Origin: Scatosoma sp045542595
Lineage (GTDB): Bacteria > Bacillota > Clostridia > Christensenellales > Borkfalkiaceae
DNA: 13,914 nt
Assembly (NCBI GenBank): GCA_045542595.1
Contig: JAZQLI010000028.1
Coordinates: forward strand, 1 to 13,914
Direction of reading: 5' to 3'
Part shown: positions 1 to 6,738 of the stretch, one piece after another
Position numbering within the stretch: position 1 is the first letter of the stretch
Layout of the letters: each line of letters begins with the position of its first letter
Program-made: the position numbers and the translations under genes
Notes under the pieces: generated by a model
The model's database searches: none
What the model saw: only the letters and a program-made list of their open reading frames with translations
What the model was told of the DNA's origin: nothing

Positions 1-889
1 CCTTTTCTTCACGCGGAGTAAGCGTGTCGAGCACGCCAAGAAGCTGTTCTTTGAGCATGGTAAACGCTACCGAATCGCTAGGCGTCGTCGTTTTTTCGTC
101 TTCGATAAAATCGCCCAAGTGGCTGTCCTCTTCTTCACCGATCGGCGTTTCCAAGGAAACGGGATCTTGCGCGATCTTTTGTATTTCCACAACGCGTTCT
201 TCGCTCACGCCCATTTTTTCCGCGATCTCCGCAGGCGTAGGCTCACGCCCAAACTCCTGCAAGAGTACCCTTTGCACGCGGGTGAGTTTGTTGATCGTTT
301 CCACCATGTGCACGGGAATACGAATCGTTCTCGCTTGATCGGCAATGGCACGCGTAATCGATTGACGAATCCACCACGTTGCATACGTGGAGAATTTAAA
401 GCCTTTTTGATAATCGAATTTTTCCACCGCTTTCATCAAGCCCAAATTACCTTCTTGGATTAAATCCAAAAAGAGCATACCGCGCCCAACGTACCGTTTT
501 GCAATAGAAACTACCAAACGCAAGTTGGCTTCGGAAAGGCGTTTTTTAGCCGACTCGTCGTCTTCTTGCATACGACGCGCCAAATCCACTTCTTCGTCAG
601 CGGACAAAAGCGGTACGCGCCCGATATCCTTAAGGTACATTTTCACGGGGTCGTCTAAGCCCACGTCGGTAAGCGCTTGTTCAAACAGCTCCTTATCCCG
701 TTGGTCTTCGTCGATAATTTGAATACCCGCTTCCCCAAGCGATTTATATACGAAATCAATTTGGTTGGCGCTTGTATCGTATTTTTCCATAATATCGCAA
801 AGTGCGTTCGTGGAAATACTCCCTTTCTTTTGGTAGCTATTGATGATGCCGCTAACAATTTTATTTAATTCTTGTTCGGTTATATTCAC
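1..889 (-). CDS. rpoD: RNA polymerase primary sigma factor RpoD/SigA (3' partial)
   Basis: Housekeeping sigma-70 factor; it binds core RNA polymerase and recognises -10/-35 promoters. The first 296 residues are present and the C-terminus runs off the window edge. The start is GTG at 889-887, with GGAGG 8 nt upstream and an in-frame TAA six codons before it, so no longer start exists. A short region 1.1 (about 75 residues) precedes region 1.2 (DPVKMYLKDIGRVPLL, about 80-95). Regions 2.1-2.4 run from about 121 to 197 with the hallmark FDYQKGFKFSTYATWWIRQ and QARTIRIPVHM. Region 3 follows, including DPVSLETPIGEEEDSHLGDF (about 242-261). The window ends in LTPREEK, the start of region 4.2. It lies 45 bp after dnaG in the same direction, and I see no terminator or clear promoter in the gap. 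The product is probably about 350-360 residues, with a compact N-terminus compared with Bacillus SigA. The assignment is secure. Confidence 0.97.
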   Translation of the reverse strand, partial: MNITEQELNKIVSGIINSYQKKGSISTNALCDIMEKYDTSANQIDFVYKSLGEAGIQIIDEDQRDKELFEQALTDVGLDDPVKMYLKDIGRVPLLSADEEVDLARRMQEDDESAKKRLSEANLRLVVSIAKRYVGRGMLFLDLIQEGNLGLMKAVEKFDYQKGFKFSTYATWWIRQSITRAIADQARTIRIPVHMVETINKLTRVQRVLLQEFGREPTPAEIAEKMGVSEERVVEIQKIAQDPVSLETPIGEEEDSHLGDFIEDEKTTTPSDSVAFTMLKEQLLGVLDTLTPREEK

Positions 890-934
890 CCTTTTATCCT
901 CCGTTTATATCAGTTCGGTTACCCGTTTCCTTTT

Positions 935-2740
935 TTATTTTCCTTTTCGTTTAAGCACGCTGCTCTTTCTCATACATTCGGCTATTTGCCTTGCAATTTC
1001 CTTACGCTTCCCTTCGTCCGTCTCTTCGCCGTATAATTTATTCAACCGCGAAATTTCCATTTCTAAACGTTCCCGTTGTAGCGTTTTTACACTGTCGTCG
1101 AAAAACCGTTGCGCCACTTCGCCCGTTAGCTTGTCCTCGTAATTCAAATCTAAAATAGCGTTGAGTTCAGGACAGTCTTCATCTAACACTTCAAACAACT
1201 CTCCCGGGCGAATTTTTTGCCCTGCGTTTTCCCGTTCGAGTATATATTGCGCTATGACGATATGCGCTTCGTCCGTCAAAGCCAACTCACGTAAATTACA
1301 ATCCTTGGCATACGGAGCGGAGAACAGCTTGGCAGCCAATACAAACCGCAACGCTTTCGCTTTTTTATCCGCTCCCGACGCCGCTTCCGATATTTGCTCT
1401 TTTATCGGCGCGACTTCTAAAGTCGGTTTTTCCGCGCTAAGCGATTTCAAATCCCGTTCCAACGCGTGATAGGAAATCCCCGTTTTATCGCGCAAGCCTT
1501 TTAGCAGTTCTTCCTTGACGCTTTCGCTTTCCGCACTGTTTACCACCTTCAACGCTTCCGCGACGTATCCGCGCTTATCGTCTACCCGCGTTAAATCGTA
1601 CTTGCGTTCTATCGCGTGCAACTTATAATCGATAAGCGGCATAGCCGCATCTAAGCATTTTTGATAGGCGTTCGCGCCTTGTTTTACCACGTCGTCGGGG
1701 TCGAGCCCTTCAGGCATAGGCACAACGCGCACGTTCAAGTTTTCGTCCTTTAATATTTCCAAACCGCGCAAATCGGCTTTTTGTCCTGCAAAATCGCCGT
1801 CGTAGCTTATCAAAACGTTAGAAGAATACCGTTTGACAAGCCGTGCCTGTTCCTTAGTGAGCGACGTACCCATCGACGCCACTACGTTTTCAAAACCGGC
1901 TTGATACAAGGAAATAGTATCCATATATCCTTCTACGATAATCACTTCGTTAATCGGTTTTTGCCGTTTGAGCTTTTTGAGTAGATTGACGTTATACAGC
2001 GTTTTACTCTTGTTAAAAAGCAGCGTTTCCTTGGTATTTTTATACTTGGCAAAGTCCGCTTTTTCCAGCAATCTACCGCCAAACGCCACCACTTCGTCAA
2101 ACGCGTTAATGATAGGGAAAATCAACCTGCCACCTTGCGAATCGACCAAGCGCCCGTTCTTCGCTTCGGTAAGCGCGCCGCTATCCAAAAGGTCTTGCTT
2201 TACATACCCCTTTCCCGCCAAATAATCGGGCAAAGAATAAAAATCGAGTGAAGCTCCTAAACCGAACTTTTTAACGGTGGTGGGCGATAACTTACGGTTG
2301 GCAATATACTGCAAATGCGCTTCAGCGCGATTATCGCCGCTGTATAAGTTGGAAAGATAAAACCGTGCGCAATCGAGCATAATCGCCGCCATAGCGTCCC
2401 GTTTCTTTTTCATTTCCAACGATTTTTCGGTGTCGAAATTACTTTCGGGAATCGCCATTTTTGCGCGCGCCGCCAAAATACGGATAGCGCCCATAAAATC
2501 GGTACTCTCTATTTCTCGTACGAATTTGATAACGTCCCCCGAAACGCCGCAACCAAAGCAATGATAAAACTGGTCGGCTTGATTGACGGCAAACGACGGA
2601 GTACGTTCGTGATGGAAAGGACAGCACGCCCAGTGCGTATTCCCCTTTCTATCCAGCGATACGTAACCGCCTATCACTTCCACAATATCGTTCTTTTGTT
2701 TTAATTCCTCAAAAAACCTAGGGTCTAATCCACTACTCAC
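935..2740 (-). CDS. dnaG: DNA primase
   Basis: DnaG makes the RNA primers for lagging-strand replication and is recruited by the replicative helicase. The 601 residues match the usual bacterial length. An N-terminal zinc ribbon is complete: C40-x2-H43 ... C61-x2-C64 in CPFHHERTPSF and YHCFGCG. The RNA-polymerase core carries the basic motif around KYKNTKETLLFNKSKTLYN (about 232-250). The TOPRIM fold has EGYMD (E270, D274) and the metal-binding DGD (D314, D316). The C-terminal part (about 430-601) is a diverged helicase-interaction domain rich in charged helices. The start codon is GTG at 2740-2738, embedded in the stop of the upstream dGTPase gene (GTGA, 4-nt overlap), with AGGGGG 6 nt upstream. 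This points to translational coupling. rpoD follows 45 bp downstream, the usual dnaG-rpoD pairing. Confidence is high. Confidence 0.97.
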   Translation of the reverse strand: MSSGLDPRFFEELKQKNDIVEVIGGYVSLDRKGNTHWACCPFHHERTPSFAVNQADQFYHCFGCGVSGDVIKFVREIESTDFMGAIRILAARAKMAIPESNFDTEKSLEMKKKRDAMAAIMLDCARFYLSNLYSGDNRAEAHLQYIANRKLSPTTVKKFGLGASLDFYSLPDYLAGKGYVKQDLLDSGALTEAKNGRLVDSQGGRLIFPIINAFDEVVAFGGRLLEKADFAKYKNTKETLLFNKSKTLYNVNLLKKLKRQKPINEVIIVEGYMDTISLYQAGFENVVASMGTSLTKEQARLVKRYSSNVLISYDGDFAGQKADLRGLEILKDENLNVRVVPMPEGLDPDDVVKQGANAYQKCLDAAMPLIDYKLHAIERKYDLTRVDDKRGYVAEALKVVNSAESESVKEELLKGLRDKTGISYHALERDLKSLSAEKPTLEVAPIKEQISEAASGADKKAKALRFVLAAKLFSAPYAKDCNLRELALTDEAHIVIAQYILERENAGQKIRPGELFEVLDEDCPELNAILDLNYEDKLTGEVAQRFFDDSVKTLQRERLEMEISRLNKLYGEETDEGKRKEIARQIAECMRKSSVLKRKGK

Positions 2741-3768
2741 GACGTACCCCCTATGGAAAATGTTGTAGGAATAAACAGGCTTTCGAATACGCTGACGGCA
2801 TACCTATCCGTCATACCCGAAAGATAATCGCAAACTACCCGTTCTTTGCCGTCCCGTTCTAACCAACGCAAATACGTTTTCGGCAATTTATCCACGTGCT
2901 GCGTAAAATACACAAACATTTGCGTGAGCATACGCTCGGAGCGTTCTTGAATGGATTTATTTGCAATTTCATACACCCGTTCGAACATAAACGTACGCAG
3001 TTTTTGAATGGCTTGCATCATTTCGTCGGACATACGCACGTACGGTTTTAAATACGACTGTGTATAAATATCGGTAATAGCCGTATTGATACGCGTTTTC
3101 GTTTCTTTCCCCAGCACCGCTACCACGTCTTTAGGTAAATCGTCCGCTTTTAATATCTTTGCGCGTATTGCGTCTTCGATATCGTGATTAATATACGCTA
3201 TCCTATCCGCCAAAGAAACGGCCACCCCTTCCAACGTTTGGGGCTTGCCCGAGCTTTTATGTTGTAAAATACCGTCGCGAACTTCTTCGGTAAGGTTTAA
3301 CCCCCTACCGTCTTTTTCGATACAGTCTACCACGCGAAGCGATTGCTCGTTATGGTAAAAACCGCCTTCCGCTAAACGCGCCAACACTCTTTCTCCCACG
3401 TGTCCGCAAGGCGTATGCCCTAAATCGTGCCCGAGTGCAATCGCTTCCGCTAAGTCTTCATTGAGTGCCAACGAACGGGCGATAGAACGTGCAATTTGCG
3501 ATACGTCCAGCGTATGCGTAAGCCGCGTAATATAATGGTCGCCTTCGGGCGCGAAAAATACCTGTGTCTTATTTTTCAAACGCTTGAACGAATTACTGTA
3601 AATAATCCTGTCCCTGTCGCGCTGAAAATCGGTGCGGAATTGACAACGTTGTTCTTCCCTAGCCCTGCCGCGCGTTTCCGCTGATTTCTTGGCATACGGC
3701 GACAAAAACGCATTTTCTTGCGCGCAAACGCGCTCGCGTACGCACATTGTTTCTTGACGACTGTCCAT
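2737..3768 (-). CDS. dgt: dGTPase-like HD-domain deoxynucleotide triphosphohydrolase
   Basis: Member of the Dgt family, which cleaves dGTP (and in some relatives other dNTPs) to the nucleoside and tripolyphosphate, so limiting dNTP pools. At 343 residues it is the short clostridial type, not the roughly 500-residue enterobacterial enzyme. The HD metal site is complete: H85 (RLTHTLDV), H114-D115 (GHDLGHTPCGH) and D188 (LADRIAYINHDIED). HNEQS (139-143) and FQRDRDRII with SFKRLKNKTQVF (about 48-71) are family signatures. The start is ATG 3768-3766 with AGGAG 7 nt upstream and a TATAAT box about 30 nt upstream. The gene heads a run with dnaG and rpoD and overlaps dnaG by 4 nt. This gene order is common in Clostridia and suggests co-expression of dNTP control with replication priming. 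Substrate specificity cannot be read from sequence. No lesion or unusual feature was noticed. Confidence 0.92.
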   Translation of the reverse strand: MDSRQETMCVRERVCAQENAFLSPYAKKSAETRGRAREEQRCQFRTDFQRDRDRIIYSNSFKRLKNKTQVFFAPEGDHYITRLTHTLDVSQIARSIARSLALNEDLAEAIALGHDLGHTPCGHVGERVLARLAEGGFYHNEQSLRVVDCIEKDGRGLNLTEEVRDGILQHKSSGKPQTLEGVAVSLADRIAYINHDIEDAIRAKILKADDLPKDVVAVLGKETKTRINTAITDIYTQSYLKPYVRMSDEMMQAIQKLRTFMFERVYEIANKSIQERSERMLTQMFVYFTQHVDKLPKTYLRWLERDGKERVVCDYLSGMTDRYAVSVFESLFIPTTFSIGGTS

Positions 3769-3797
3769 ATTTCCGCTCCTTTTTATTTTTTCGTTCT

Positions 3798-3803
3798 ATT
3801 ATA
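3798..3803 (-). promoter_or_regulatory. Putative -10 box for the dgt-dnaG-rpoD operon
   Basis: TATAAT on the minus strand, perfect to the sigma-A -10 consensus, would start transcription near 3791 and give a leader of about 22 nt before the dgt ATG at 3768, with room for its AGGAG site. No convincing -35 hexamer lies 16-18 nt upstream (the region is an A-run). The call therefore rests on the -10 box, the AT-rich flank and the position after a terminator. Confidence 0.5.
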
Positions 3804-3883
3804 TATTCGACAAAACTTTCTTTTTTCCTTTTTTTATAAGGAATTTTTTTATTTTTTTATATAATTTTATATAAAATTTATAT

Positions 3884-3925
3884 AAAAAGACAAAACAGGG
3901 GGCGAAAACCGCCCCTTGTCTTTCG
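3884..3925 (-). terminator. Rho-independent terminator after the nitrilase-GDPD gene
   Basis: The minus-strand RNA folds into a GGGGCG / CGCCCC stem with a GTTTT loop (core 3898-3915). It is extended by ACA/TGT pairs across one A-C mismatch (3895-3919) and followed by a U-rich tail (TTTTGTCTTTTT, 3884-3895). It lies about 55 bp after the stop codon at 3976 and before the dgt promoter, so it separates the two transcription units. The rest of the 207-bp gap (3769-3975) is very AT-rich, and I see no other gene or element there. Confidence 0.85.
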
Positions 3926-3975
3926 TTTTTCTTTTCATTTATACCCAAAAACGCCGTCTTATAAAACAAACTACG

Positions 3976-5577
3976 TCATTTTTTCTTGTATTCGTCCACA
4001 ATTTGTGAAATGGCGTTATAATCGTTGGTTAAAATACAGTCGATACCCATTTCCAAATATTCTCTTGCCTTTTCTTCTTCGTCCGCCCAAAATACGTTGC
4101 AAATAATACCGTTTTCGTGCGCTTTTTCTACCATTTCTTTATTGAAATACGGACGGTAAAATTGTACTTTTTCCGCGCCTATCTCTATCGCGCGTTCCAC
4201 GATTCCCCAAGCGTTAGAACCTGCACCTACGCAAATTTTCAAATCGGGCGCGTACGCTTTCACTTCGCGCAAACGTTTATCGCTAACCGACATAAAGTAC
4301 ACCCATTTCTCACAATCGTATTGACGGACAAGGTTTACGATTTTTTCCATATACGAATTTTCCTGTTCCGTATCCCAAATTTTCACGTGGATATTCATAA
4401 TGGTATGGCAGGCGAATTTCTTTAAAATTTCTTCAAATTTAACGATTTTTAAACCCTTAAAACGCTTTCCGTGTTTTATGCCGAAATCGAATTTCAACAG
4501 TTCTTCATACGTGTAATCCCAAATATTACCCGTGCCTGTCGATACTCTGTCCAGCGTGGAATCGTGGTAGGAAACAATTTCACCGTCTTTGGTCGCCCAA
4601 ATATCGAATTCTATTTCTTCCGCGCCCATAGCCACCGCCGCGCCAAACGCAGGCATACTGTTTTCGGGCGCAATGGTATTAAACCCCCTATGTGCACAAG
4701 TACGGGGATAGGGCATTACATCGTCGTGGCGGCAAATAGCACTGCCCGACGGACGGTATTTCCAAGGCCGACGCCCCCGTTCTATGTACTGATAGTGCGG
4801 CATCAACGCACCGCCAAACCCTGCAGGTTTGTAGTACTTTTTCTTAGGATTAAATTCTACAATTTCACCGCCTATCCTGCTCTTCATATCCATCAATACT
4901 TCGCCCGTAGGCGCAACCACGCACGAACAACCTCCCACCTTTGCGTCTTCACCCATACTCACGGACGAACGGAGCAGGTATGCGTTGCAATGGTATGCAC
5001 AAAATTTATTGATGGTTTCCAGCACTTCGTGCGGGTCGGTACGTTGATGCGAACAACCGATAATGACGTCGATATTTTTCCGCGCCATCGCCGCGTACAT
5101 TTCGTAAAAATAGAAATCGTAACAAATCAAAAATCCGTAGCGCACGCCTTCTAATTCTAACACGTACGGCGGTTCGTATTCGAACGTGTATCCGTCGTCC
5201 AAATGATATTTCGAGCTTTCACCAGGGGTTAAATGTTGTTTATCGTACCGCCCAACAAGCTCGCCCACGCGGTTGAAAACACAGGTGGAATTTCTCCAAC
5301 CGTTTTCCACGGGGAAATGTACGTTGATAACCACGATAGCGTTGCAGCGCTTTGCCGTTTCGCTTGCTTTATCCAACACTTTTTGCGAGTATTTTTCCGC
5401 CGAAGTATAATAATCTTCCACTCTATCCGCATAACACGGTTCGTCGCAACTTTCGGGGAATACGATAATATCCATACTCTCGTTGCAACTATCGAGCATA
5501 TTCATTTCCCACTGAATAAATTTTTCCGTTTGCGAATAGTCCGTCGAATACGGCGGTTGTACAATAAACGCTTTCAT
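3976..5577 (-). CDS. Nitrilase-family amidohydrolase fused to glycerophosphodiester phosphodiesterase
   Basis: A 533-residue two-domain protein. Residues 1 to about 270 are a carbon-nitrogen hydrolase (nitrilase superfamily). They carry the catalytic triad E42 (FPES), K113 (GRYDKQHLTPGE) and C152 (LICYDFYFYE), so an amide or carbamoyl bond is the likely target. Residues from about 292 to 530 are a GDPD TIM barrel, with CAHRGFNTIAPENS (H296, R297, E305, N306), EIEFDIW (E323, D325), YHDSTLDR (H338, D339) and a C-terminal FWADEEEKAREYLEMGIDCILTNDY. The usual NIExK metal-ligand motif reads NIHVK (H397, K399), and the usual PTLEE before it is lost. There is no signal peptide or membrane segment, so it is probably cytosolic. 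The start is ATG 5577 with GGGAG 6 nt upstream, 12 bp after dtd, and a strong terminator follows. Both domains are clear; the substrate is unknown. I infer that it acts on a molecule holding both an amide and a phosphodiester. Confidence 0.9.
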   Translation of the reverse strand: MKAFIVQPPYSTDYSQTEKFIQWEMNMLDSCNESMDIIVFPESCDEPCYADRVEDYYTSAEKYSQKVLDKASETAKRCNAIVVINVHFPVENGWRNSTCVFNRVGELVGRYDKQHLTPGESSKYHLDDGYTFEYEPPYVLELEGVRYGFLICYDFYFYEMYAAMARKNIDVIIGCSHQRTDPHEVLETINKFCAYHCNAYLLRSSVSMGEDAKVGGCSCVVAPTGEVLMDMKSRIGGEIVEFNPKKKYYKPAGFGGALMPHYQYIERGRRPWKYRPSGSAICRHDDVMPYPRTCAHRGFNTIAPENSMPAFGAAVAMGAEEIEFDIWATKDGEIVSYHDSTLDRVSTGTGNIWDYTYEELLKFDFGIKHGKRFKGLKIVKFEEILKKFACHTIMNIHVKIWDTEQENSYMEKIVNLVRQYDCEKWVYFMSVSDKRLREVKAYAPDLKICVGAGSNAWGIVERAIEIGAEKVQFYRPYFNKEMVEKAHENGIICNVFWADEEEKAREYLEMGIDCILTNDYNAISQIVDEYKKK

Positions 5578-5589
5578 CTTTTTCTCCCT

Positions 5590-6027
5590 TTATGCTTCCA
5601 ACAAAACAGTTACGGGCCCGTCGTTGTGTTGGGAAATTTGCATATCCGCGCCGAACACACCCTTTTTCACCGTAACGCCGTAACCGCGTAAACATTCCAC
5701 TGCATAATTGTACAAAGGCTCGGCTTTTTCGGGGCGTTCCGCTAAAGTAAAACTTGGTCTATTTCCGTGCGACGCGTCGCCGTAAAGAGTAAATTGCGAC
5801 ACCATCAGCACTTCGCCGCCAACGTCTTTTACCGATAAATTCATTTTACCGTTTTCATCTTCAAAAATGCGAAGGTTTGCTATTTTTTTGGCTAAATATT
5901 CCGCTTGCGCTTTCGTATCGCCGCATTTTACGCCCAAAAACACCGTCAAACCGAACGGAATTTCGGAAATCAACGCGCCGTCTACACGTAAAGACGTTTG
6001 TTTTACCCTTTGTACCACTGCTTTCAT
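5590..6027 (-). CDS. dtd: D-aminoacyl-tRNA deacylase
   Basis: Dtd hydrolyses D-amino acids (and glycine mischarged on tRNA-Ala) from tRNA, a chiral proofreading step after aminoacylation. The 145 residues are the normal length. The two defining motifs are intact: SQFTLYGD with S77, Q78 and T80, and the cross-subunit motif NDGPVT with G137-P138. MKAVVQRVKQTSLRVDG at the N-terminus and GNRPSF (88-93) are also typical. The start is ATG 6027, with AAGGA about 8 nt upstream. The gene follows efp after a hairpin terminator and is followed 12 bp later by the nitrilase-GDPD gene, whose ribosome binding site begins just past the dtd stop. These two probably share a transcript. In many Firmicutes dtd sits beside rel, which is not the case here. 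The assignment is secure. Confidence 0.96.
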   Translation of the reverse strand: MKAVVQRVKQTSLRVDGALISEIPFGLTVFLGVKCGDTKAQAEYLAKKIANLRIFEDENGKMNLSVKDVGGEVLMVSQFTLYGDASHGNRPSFTLAERPEKAEPLYNYAVECLRGYGVTVKKGVFGADMQISQHNDGPVTVLLEA

Positions 6028-6046
6028 TGCAATTCCTTTTTACGTC

Positions 6047-6061
6047 GCCGCAACACGCGGC
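6047..6061 (-). other. Short GC hairpin in the dtd leader
   Basis: Perfect 5-bp inverted repeat GCCGC-GTGTT-GCGGC on the minus strand, 14 nt before the dtd Shine-Dalgarno region and standing out against AT-rich surroundings. There is no U-tract after it, so it is not a terminator. It could stabilise the mRNA 5' end or mean nothing. Confidence 0.35.
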
Positions 6062-6072
6062 ATAACTTCTTT

Positions 6073-6101
6073 TTTATACAACAAAACGCAGGATTTGGAA
6101 A
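6073..6101 (-). promoter_or_regulatory. Weak candidate promoter for dtd
   Basis: TTTCCA (6101-6096, four of six matches to TTGACA), a 17-nt spacer, then TATAAA (6078-6073, five of six). It overlaps the 3' half of the efp terminator hairpin. Because that terminator should cut transcription from pepP-efp, dtd needs either readthrough or a promoter here. The match is modest and the region AT-rich, so chance is possible. Confidence 0.3.
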
Positions 6102-6118
6102 ATCCCGCATTTTGTAGG
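6079..6118 (-). terminator. Hairpin terminator after efp
   Basis: On the minus strand a 16-bp stem (arms 6115-6100 and 6096-6081, loop TCC) pairs completely if two G-U wobbles are allowed. In plus-strand RNA the same two positions become C-A and A-C mismatches, which supports function on the minus strand. The T-rich tract GTTTTGTTGT forms the outer 3' arm and tail, while the 5' arm starts with ACAAAA. It begins about 24 nt after the efp stop codon. The tail after 6079 turns A-rich, so efficiency may be incomplete. Confidence 0.7.
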
Positions 6119-6138
6119 TTGTTTTTTATAGTACGTTA

Positions 6139-6702
6139 TTAAACGCGGCTCATATATTCGCCCGTTCTCGTGTCGATACGAATGGTTTCCCCTTCTTCTA
6201 CGAACATAGGCACTTGAATGGTTGCACCCGTTTCCACTTTCGCGTTTTTCATAACGTTGGTTGCCGTGTTGCCCTTTACGCCCGGTTCTGCTTCGATAAC
6301 TTTGAGTTCTACAAAGTTTTCAGGTTCTACCGAGAATGCTTTACCGTAAAGGAATTTTACAGTAACCATATCGTTTTCCTTGATATATTTAAGCGCTTCT
6401 TCTACTTGGTCGTAAGAAAGCATTTCTTGGTTGTATTCTTCGTCCATAAATACGTAGAATTCGCCGTCGAAATACGAATACGTCATCTTCTTCGTTTCTA
6501 CTTGTGCCGTTTCAAGCTTTGCCGTAGGGTTGAACGTTTCGTTGGAAAGAACTTGTCCCGTAACTACGTTTTTCAACGTAGCACGAACGAACGCCGCGCC
6601 CTTACCGGGCTTTACGTGTTGGAAATCGGTAACGGTATAAACGCCGCTCTTGTATTCAAAAGTTACGCCTTTACGAATGTCGCCTGCTAAAATTTGTGCC
6701 AT
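6139..6702 (-). CDS. efp: Translation elongation factor P
   Basis: EF-P binds between the ribosomal P and E sites and rescues ribosomes stalled at polyproline stretches. The 187 residues and three-domain layout are standard: a KOW-like domain I (about 1-63), an OB domain II (about 64-128) and a C-terminal OB domain III (about 129-187). The tip loop reads KPGKGAAFVR (31-40). Its lysine K34 is at the position that is beta-lysylated or otherwise modified in other bacteria. No modification enzyme gene is in the window, so the modification type is unknown. The C-terminal signature around GATIQVPMFVEEGETIRIDTRTGEY is present. The start is ATG 6702, with AAGGAG 10 nt upstream. It lies 36 bp after the aminopeptidase gene with no terminator between, so the two are probably co-transcribed. 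A hairpin terminator follows. Confidence 0.97.
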   Translation of the reverse strand: MAQILAGDIRKGVTFEYKSGVYTVTDFQHVKPGKGAAFVRATLKNVVTGQVLSNETFNPTAKLETAQVETKKMTYSYFDGEFYVFMDEEYNQEMLSYDQVEEALKYIKENDMVTVKFLYGKAFSVEPENFVELKVIEAEPGVKGNTATNVMKNAKVETGATIQVPMFVEEGETIRIDTRTGEYMSRV

Positions 6703-6738
6703 AGTGTTTTTTCTCCTTGTTCCACTAATTTTTTTATT

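Noticed and set aside
655..858. Short minus-strand open frame of 67 codons inside rpoD
   Set aside because: It is an alternative frame of rpoD, whose own frame carries all conserved sigma regions.
890..934. Separate promoter for rpoD between dnaG and rpoD
   Set aside because: The 45-bp gap holds the GGAGG site but no paired -35/-10 hexamers that I could recognise.
3769..3975. Small RNA or riboswitch in the AT-rich gap between dgt and the nitrilase-GDPD gene
   Set aside because: Only a terminator and a -10 box are visible. The low-complexity A/T runs give no other stable structure, and the leader predicted for dgt is too short for a riboswitch.
4471..5154. Open frame of 227 codons on the plus strand
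   Set aside because: It is antisense to the nitrilase-GDPD gene, has no recognisable domain or ribosome binding site, and its residue content (rich in R, H, F) is typical of a shadow frame.
5233..5691. Open frame of 152 codons on the plus strand across the dtd/nitrilase junction
   Set aside because: Both underlying minus-strand genes are well supported and the plus-strand frame has no homology signal or start context.
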